Below are positions 57,758-64,000 of a stretch of 64,000 bases of DNA, in pieces (the first letter of the stretch is position 1; every line of letters starts with the position of its first letter). A program made the translations under genes and the position numbers. Source of the stretch: Megamerina dolium (taxonomy: Eukaryota > Arthropoda > Insecta > Diptera > Megamerinidae); the NCBI GenBank assembly GCA_963854835.1, contig OY978525.1, positions 20,802,309-20,866,308 of the forward strand, read 5' to 3'. Under the pieces are notes generated by a model, which saw only the letters and a program-made list of their open reading frames with translations, searched no databases and was not told the DNA's origin.

Positions 57758-57924
57758 TACGAGGATGGTCCCAGAGCTACCCACCTGACATATAGATGGC
57801 GGCAGTAGTTTGAAAAAAATTACTTTGGTGAAAAGTGGCAACCTTATAAAACAAGGCGCCACGTTGTTTAGTATTTTTTTTTTTTGAGCCATCGAAAGTT
57901 AATGATCTCAGTGAATTTGTAAAC

Positions 57925-58377
57925 ATGGAAAAAATTGGTCTCCGTTATGTAAATCAATACTTTCATTTGAAAGGGGTCAGTCCAACAAATATTAAAACAG
58001 AACTAGATTCTACTCTGTGGGAGTCTGCGCCTCCTTTTACGACCATAAAATATTGGGTGGCAAAGTTTAAACGGGGTCGTACGAGCTGCCAAGACGAACA
58101 CCGTAGTGGTCGACCAATTGAGGTGGCCACGCCAGAAACGGTTAAGAAAATCCACAAAATGGTATTGCATAATCGCCGGTTGAAGGTGCGTGAGCTAGAT
58201 GAAATTACAAGCATTTCAAAAAGTGCTATACATCGTATATTGAACGAAAATTTGGAGATGAAAAAGCTGTGTGCAAGATTGGTGCCGCGTTTGCTCACGA
58301 TGGAACAAAAACAACGTCGTGAAGATGTTTCTATAGAGTGTTTGGCGATGTTTCCCGGTAATAAAGCTTGGTGGTAG
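57925..58377 (+). CDS. Mariner DNA-binding domain protein, truncated (150 aa)
   Basis: An open frame from MEKIGLRYVNQYFHLKGVSP through two helix-turn-helix units (about residues 5-55 and 75-118). The linker motif is KFKRGRTSCQDEHRSGRP, and RILNENLEMKKLCARLVPRL leads to the start of the catalytic domain. It then runs through the deletion junction to PGNKAWW and a stop. Family-typical N-terminal residues are intact, with no stop in this half. No catalytic Asp is encoded. A protein with only the DNA-binding part could occupy transposon ends and act as a competitor of full-length transposase; this is inference, and expression is unknown. It may equally be a chance survivor of a recent deletion. 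Confidence 0.7.
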   Translation: MEKIGLRYVNQYFHLKGVSPTNIKTELDSTLWESAPPFTTIKYWVAKFKRGRTSCQDEHRSGRPIEVATPETVKKIHKMVLHNRRLKVRELDEITSISKSAIHRILNENLEMKKLCARLVPRLLTMEQKQRREDVSIECLAMFPGNKAWW

Positions 58378-58525
58378 AAGATTTGCCAGCAATGAAGAGG
58401 TGAAGTCTGCGGTAGATGGCTATTTTAATGAGCTAGACAGTTCATACTATAAACAGAGTATCGAAGCTATAGAATATCGCTGGGAGAAGTGTATAGAGCT
58501 AAAAGGAGATTATGTTGAGAAATAA
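58376..58525 (+). pseudogene. Mariner transposase C-terminal piece after the deletion
   Basis: In the next frame the sequence gives RRFASNEEVKSAVDGYFNEL and IEAIEYRWEKCIELKGDYVE, then a stop at 58523-58525. This is the standard mariner C-terminus, where 'F.s.eeV..av..yF' precedes 'rw.kCi.l.GdYve'. The junction with the upstream frame is out of phase, so no fusion protein is made. Confidence 0.85.
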
Positions 58526-58591
58526 AGAAAAATTTTCCCAAAATTTGTTGTTTTCTTTGTTAGGTCGGATAGTTCTGGGACCGGCCCCGTA

Positions 58592-61264
58592 TATTAGTAG
58601 GGTATTTTAATATAGTATATGTAGTGATTGCTTATTTGCTCGCTAAAGCCAAGCAACTCCAATTCGCTACCGTTCTCGGCATACCAAGATCCGTAATATT
58701 ATTTCTAGTTGATATTATACTCGTTTAGGTGAAGTGACTGCCTACATTGTAATTCTGCACCGAGCAAATGCCGGACTCTCACATGGAAAGTTTTGAACTC
58801 CGGTTTCTGCTTGTAACCACGACATTTGCAGCAAGGTGTCGTTTGGATACACGCTTCCCTATGAGTCTCCGTAATAATCACTACCGTCATACTAACCACT
58901 TGTACGTTAAGAGCTAGCAGATCTTTTGTCTAGTTTTGAACAGATATGGAGGGCTCTTGTAGACAAAGAGTCCAATTCGGATCTGTCGTTCATTTGGGGC
59001 TGAAAGACTATGTAAGGTTGCACCTTTCCTTGCTAACTCATCATCTAGGTAAGGGTTTTGGGGTCTTACGGGATGTATCATTCATGATCGCCATTACCGA
59101 AGCAGTCAAACCTCAAGCCTTGAACTCAGTGCAACAAAATCAGTGGGAAAGTTGAAATTCTTCCAACTGCCCGATAAAAATTCTCCGTAACTTTCGGTCG
59201 CATCTATTGGGTTGACGGAAAAGACTTGGCTTATTTTGCAATAAATAGAGCCAAACATATTGTTATGCTCTTTGACAGTGGATAGGTCTTAGGCCAGCCA
59301 CTCATAGAACATTTAATGGAAAATTTGATTGAACATCACCTATTTTTTGATGAGCCATCTTACTTACTGTTAAACTTTGTAATTGGAAAAAGTGTGAACA
59401 TTTGGTTAATAAATGATTGAATCAGTTAAATAATATAAATTTAAAATTTTTCAATATTAAACCAAAAAGAACAAAATTGTTTACGAAATAAATATTCGAG
59501 AATGGAATAAAGCAAGAAACACCGATCGAATGAAATCGATCTAAGTATAATGATATCAGTACCATCAATATCTATGTTGGAATGGAAGAGGTGTTACCGA
59601 AAAGATTATTAGTTGCGAGTGGAAAATGCTGCCAATTGGTAATACAGTAAAAAAAAAAAAAAATGAACTACACCAACTACAACAATAAGGAAACGACAAC
59701 AATACAATACAGTTAATGTAAATTATTATATTTATCCAATTAAAGTAATTTAGTTAGTAAAAATGATGTTAACCGTAACACAAGTAATAAATACATTGAC
59801 TTAGAGAGCGATCATCTTTAACCAAGTCAAAGAATCGACACAATAATATGATCATCAAGCTATCAACATCATCGACAGCAGCAGAAGTAATAGTATCAGT
59901 GCATAAATATAGATGAGAATAGAGTAACTACTAGAAAACGCTTAATACTCATACTAATTCCTTTCTATTTTTCATTTGTCTATGCAGACATGTATGTATA
60001 TATGCAATGAATGTATGCAATGAACATTTATAAAGATCAATTTGCCCATATGTATCTACTGTTGTAATCTTACTCATATGTAATTGATAGTGTAGAAGTG
60101 TTACGGTATTGCCATATTGCGCACCATGCCGCGTAACTGTGTTGCAAAAAATAGTCAGCGAGCGCTTTCCATCATATTGTAAAAATGGTATAGTGAATAC
60201 ACCGCTTCAATGTAGTTACATATATGATAGTATTAATGTAGTTCTAACAAGTCAAATCGAGAATTCGAAAGTACAATCATTATTTTAACAAGTTACTTAC
60301 ACACCATATATTTATTTAGCGATTTGATAGCACTAATATACTTATCTTCTTGTAGTATACTTCATACCATTGGATTAAGCTCCAATCGAATTTTGTGATA
60401 ACAATCGAACGTAATACAAGTGCAGTAATTCTTGTTATGCAGTAAGAGTATATACACATTATGATTTGAAGGTAATTCTTCTAGTTTTCATCTTCTATGG
60501 AAACTAACAATAACGTCTCTCTAAGATGTTATGTTCTCCAGGAATCGATACGTAAGTACATTAGGGGTTAGAGCTTTAGTATTAATCGAAATTCTAAGGT
60601 GTTATAATTTTAGTCTTGGTTTCCTAAAATATAAAATATAAAGCAACGTGCAAATCTGGTGACTCTAGGCATTTTTTTATAATGAAAAAGAGAAAAACTC
60701 AAATAAATCTAAAGATTTACTCACGAAGTATGTTATCGAATCATAAAGGGACTTGTTCATTAATTGGAGGTTCCAAGTATTGAAGTATGGACTTTAAGAG
60801 GTATGAGATATGATACTTTAATTTTCCGTTACAGGATCAAAATTTTGGCAAAGTAAGAGTCTGAGGGTAAGATAAAAGAGTTAATAGAGGATTGAAATTT
60901 TTATTATTTCATACTCACTTAACTCTGATGTATTTATCACCTGTTCTAGCCGATGATTTTTGTGCTATTATTGAATTTTATGAGTACCGTCTGTAAAGTC
61001 CCCAGTTCAAACCTTAACAACATTTCAACAGCATTTTTTTTTTTTTTTGGTTAAAAAATTCAGTCTCTGTAACACATAGTGTGCAACTGTCGTCATTCCA
61101 ATCCTTACGCAATCAGCGTTATGTAGTGCCAATCTGTAAAATTTAATGAGCTTGACAGTAATACCGAACCCATATCCTTTCTTAACAAAGCTAAAGCGGA
61201 ATAGGCTATATATTTTTTAGAAATTGGAAATTTGGAATATAAAACTTTCATCGTAGTGGAAATT
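58592..61264. other. No gene recognised
   Basis: AT-rich intergenic DNA with A runs near 59648-59663 and a T run near 61035-61049. Opposing short frames at 58705-59155 have no domain. Confidence 0.6.
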
Positions 61265-61590
61265 AAAAAAAAGCATAAATGTGTGGTACTCATAAGCTCC
61301 AAAGGGTTCTTTGGCCGAGCTTCTCTTCCAGTACTGTTGTGCGTGTTAAATTTCGGGCAGTATTAGAAGGACCTACTTATTTTAGCCGGTTCCGAACGGC
61401 AGAACCCTTGTGACATCAGTTTTTCTGAGCTTTATCACAGAGTTTTTAGAAGAGATTTTCCATGGCAAATTGTTACTGCCGGAAGAATTGTCAATTGCTT
61501 ACCGACAGGTGGGCACCGTTCGAAAGAAATATATTTTCGATATTAATTTTATGCTTCAGCCGGGAATTGAACCCACGACCTACAGAACAG
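61265..61590 (-). repeat. tRNA-derived SINE, 5'-truncated and diverged
   Basis: Type-A tail ('cataaatgtgtggtactcat'), a body with small deletions, and box B ('gggaattgaacccacgacc' on the plus strand). It ends at 'tacagaacag', so box A is missing. It keeps a better box B match than some copies but has lost the promoter's first half. Confidence 0.85.
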
Positions 61591-62439
61591 CTTGAAATTG
61601 CGTTGACATGCATAATGGTGATAACTGTGATGCCATATCACATAACTCTCCACATCATCTCAATTTACTTTAAGTCAAGCAGTTATGTGCACAATTTATC
61701 TTGGCGTAGACAATTATTTTTAAATTGAAATGATCGCAGAGAATAACTCGAAAGGTAAATCTTAAAAATGAAACTTTTTTTGGTTACGACGCTATTTATG
61801 AACATCCTCCATAAGCACATATGTATATCAGCAAATACGGAGCCAACCAAATTGGTTATGCATTCTATACTATATCCATTTACATGCACCATACATTACC
61901 AGATATATATGGTAGAATATCATATCTAAACCCATTTGAAATATTTTATAAATAAATTGCTTGTCAACCACACATTTAGTAGGTAATACATGCACACACA
62001 CTTACGTACAAACAAGTGCAAATTAGGCGGTAATGAAAAAAAGGTAGTTTAGTAACTTTACATAAGCATACTCATGTGTTTATAAATACATACATGTATG
62101 TATGTATACAGTATGTGGTAAATATAAATTTGTATACTTATTAAATCCATACTCATAAATATGCATAAGTTGAACATGCAATAAATTCTTCATAAATTTC
62201 GTTATTCTCATGCCGAAAATTACTTTTTCAATGAGTTGCCAACTTATTATAAGTATATAGTTTTTGAATACATACCCATTGATTCCAGATTTGATGTTCC
62301 TATCGAAACAGCATAAAGCCTCCGATTCAATTCACGGTTTAATGCACTCATTAGCACCTTCATGTTAGAAAGACAAAAATTTGTATTGGGAAGTAATCGA
62401 CTTTTGTCTGTTAACAGTAAAACTCAAGAAAAATGTGTA
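61591..62439. other. No gene recognised
   Basis: AT-rich intergenic DNA with ATAC/TATG-rich tracts near 62080-62110. Confidence 0.6.
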
Positions 62440-62545
62440 TTGAGACTTCTTCCTACATTCTAGAATACAAACAGCAGACGTACATAACACACATTTGTGC
62501 TGGGTACCTGGGTATACGGAAGTAAAGGGAAACTACAAAGGCCAC
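62440..62545 (+). pseudogene. Possible RNase H shard of a LINE
   Basis: The plus strand at about 62490-62550 reads CWVPGYTEVKGNYKGHR, which resembles the end of LINE RNase H domains ('WVPGHxGIxGNExADxLA'); the His is Tyr here and the last Asp is not recognisable. Only this motif supports the call. Confidence 0.35.
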
Positions 62546-64000
62546 AGATGATGTTCTGAGAGAATAAACGCATCTTTTAAAATCTCAGTAGCCAAGTGCA
62601 AATATAATGGTGCAATATAATGGTAAAAATATCCAATGTTGTCCAGAGAAAGTGATATTAAAACACCACTTCGCAAAACTCTTGGGTTCCAAGTACTACA
62701 TGGAGCATACAGGTAGGTCAATGGTGGTATGGAACTCATATAGTGAGAAGATGTCTGCGCTACTTCTCACATGACGATTGCTTGTCATAAACAACTTCCT
62801 GACGACTTTCTTCATAAGGAGCAAGGGCTAAGAATAATCATCCGCGTAAAGCCTTCTTCTGGATATGATGTACTCTTTCACTAGGAAAGCTACCCCACTA
62901 ACCTCAATTGATTATAACCAATTTTAAGTGTGACTTCGTCCAATACGTCCATCACTGTAATTGTTCTTATTCAATAAAAACATGAAGTGGTTATGACTTC
63001 TTTATTTTTCGTTCTTCTTAGAGCCATCTTTCGAAGCATGAAAACAAATCTGGTTGCCATTGCAACAAATGACTTGTCAGCTGGTTCATTGTGTTGTTAA
63101 AACATAATTTTGCAGATGTCGTCGAATCAAATTTTAACATTTAGCTCACAAAGGATGGTAGCCCAACAAATCAAACCATTTCAGAATTAGAGAGTCTTTA
63201 ACATTTGCCTACATCTTTCAAGACTTCAGAGCTACTGATGTTTTCTTTAAGAGCTCCTAACTATTTGACATACAATTATGTAGGTCATTTGTTATATATA
63301 TATGTATTATACTGGTTCTTAAAACTACAATTTATTTATTTTTTGGATTTTTCCTTAGCTAAGAAAATAGAAAATAAGTTGGCATCCCTTTTTTCGAGGA
63401 CTTCACATATAAATGCTTGTAGTACCACTACAAAAAGTAGGCTCAACTCAAATCTACATATAAGAAAATACTATAATACTTATAACAAGAACGAAATAAA
63501 ATTGAAATAAAAGTATTAATAGCAAAATACATAACTGAAACAAAAAATACATTTTTTTGGTTTGTTTTGAATTGCATTATTTTTTTTTTTTTAATGAAAT
63601 CAAATCATAAATATTCATGAAATTCACAAAGAGTTCACGTTTCATGTTTACATAATTTCTGCCGCCATAGTTCGTTATGAAATTAAAGGTAACAAAAATG
63701 AAAATGAAAACAGTAAATAAAAAATTGTTTACAATTAGCGAATGTTAGCGACAAACACAAAAGGCGAAAATTTGATGTACGAAATATAAACTTTGTGGTT
63801 GGCTCATTGGTTCAAACCAATGTTCTTACAAAAATATTCTGTGTCAAAGGAATCAATAGAGGAAGAATATAAATTTATCTATATATTTATAAGAGTATGC
63901 ATGAATGAAAATACTCGTACTTGAATATAATACGAATTCAGTTTTAGAGAGGGTGGAAGTTAATAGTTTCACTACTCCAATGGTAAAGAAGAGATACAAG
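62546..64000. other. No gene recognised
   Basis: Intergenic DNA. The 101-codon frame at 63205-63510 has no domain. A T run occurs near 63579-63592. Confidence 0.55.

Larger units (their letters stand above)
57760..58589 (+). mobile_element. Internally deleted mariner with both ends
   Basis: 830 bp between TA at 57758-57759 and 58590-58591. The inverted ends read CGAGGATGGTCCCAGAGCTA at the left and, as complement, CGGGGCCGGTCCCAGAACTA at the right (GGTCCCAGA is the conserved core). It retains the DNA-binding half of the transposase and about 50 C-terminal codons; the catalytic core is deleted at about 58360. It is nonautonomous, but has the ends needed for mobilisation in trans. Confidence 0.88.

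Overview
This is AT-rich insect DNA, most likely from a true fruit fly (Tephritidae) or a close dipteran relative. The evidence is the density and diversity of Tc1/mariner transposons (including DD41D elements, a type I associate with the Ceratitis 'rosa' lineage), insect-type RTE, Jockey and RNase-H-bearing LINEs, tRNA-derived SINEs, (TACA)n, (GTT)n and (ATA)n microsatellites, and dispersed 'cccatacaaa'-rich repeats. The species is an inference. I found no convincing host gene: every coding segment I can name belongs to a mobile element, and nearly all are broken. The window reads as intergenic or deep intronic accessory DNA, with one 200-base assembly gap (53245-53444).

Layout. 0-10 kb: two decayed mariner fragments, a tRNA-derived SINE (4720-5090, with target-site duplication), and one complete, apparently undamaged Tc1-like DD34E transposon (5570-7220) with doubled direct repeats in each terminus and a 346-codon transposase. 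8-16 kb: internally repetitive 'Y' repeats, LINE remnants, SINEs and a perfect 188-bp tandem duplication (15985-16360). 16.66-21.8 kb: a nest. A noncoding repeat ('X') was entered by a mariner, a 5'-truncated SINE and an RTE LINE, and the RTE was itself split by a Jockey-like LINE; most junctions show target-site duplications. 24-34 kb: a DD37D-type element with complete ends, several mariner and DD41D remnants (one carrying a 212-bp internal duplication) and a MITE-like inverted-repeat element. 35-39 kb: an uninterrupted copy of X, and a DD41D transposon with both ends but a lost catalytic Asp. 40-64 kb: more Y repeats, SINE copies of two tail types, an RNase-H LINE cut by the assembly gap, and an internally deleted mariner (57760-58589) that keeps its DNA-binding ORF.

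How it works together. There is no operon or host pathway. The biology is that of mobile-element families: Tc1/mariner transposases act on TIRs and duplicate TA; the RTE and Jockey-like LINEs move by target-primed reverse transcription; and the SINE borrows a LINE's machinery. A short shared 3' motif hints that RTE is the SINE's partner. The most useful material is the intact IR/DR Tc1-like element, the SINE family with two tail types, the datable nest at 16.66-21.8 kb, and the unclassified X and Y repeats. I did not find evidence for a new multi-gene system.
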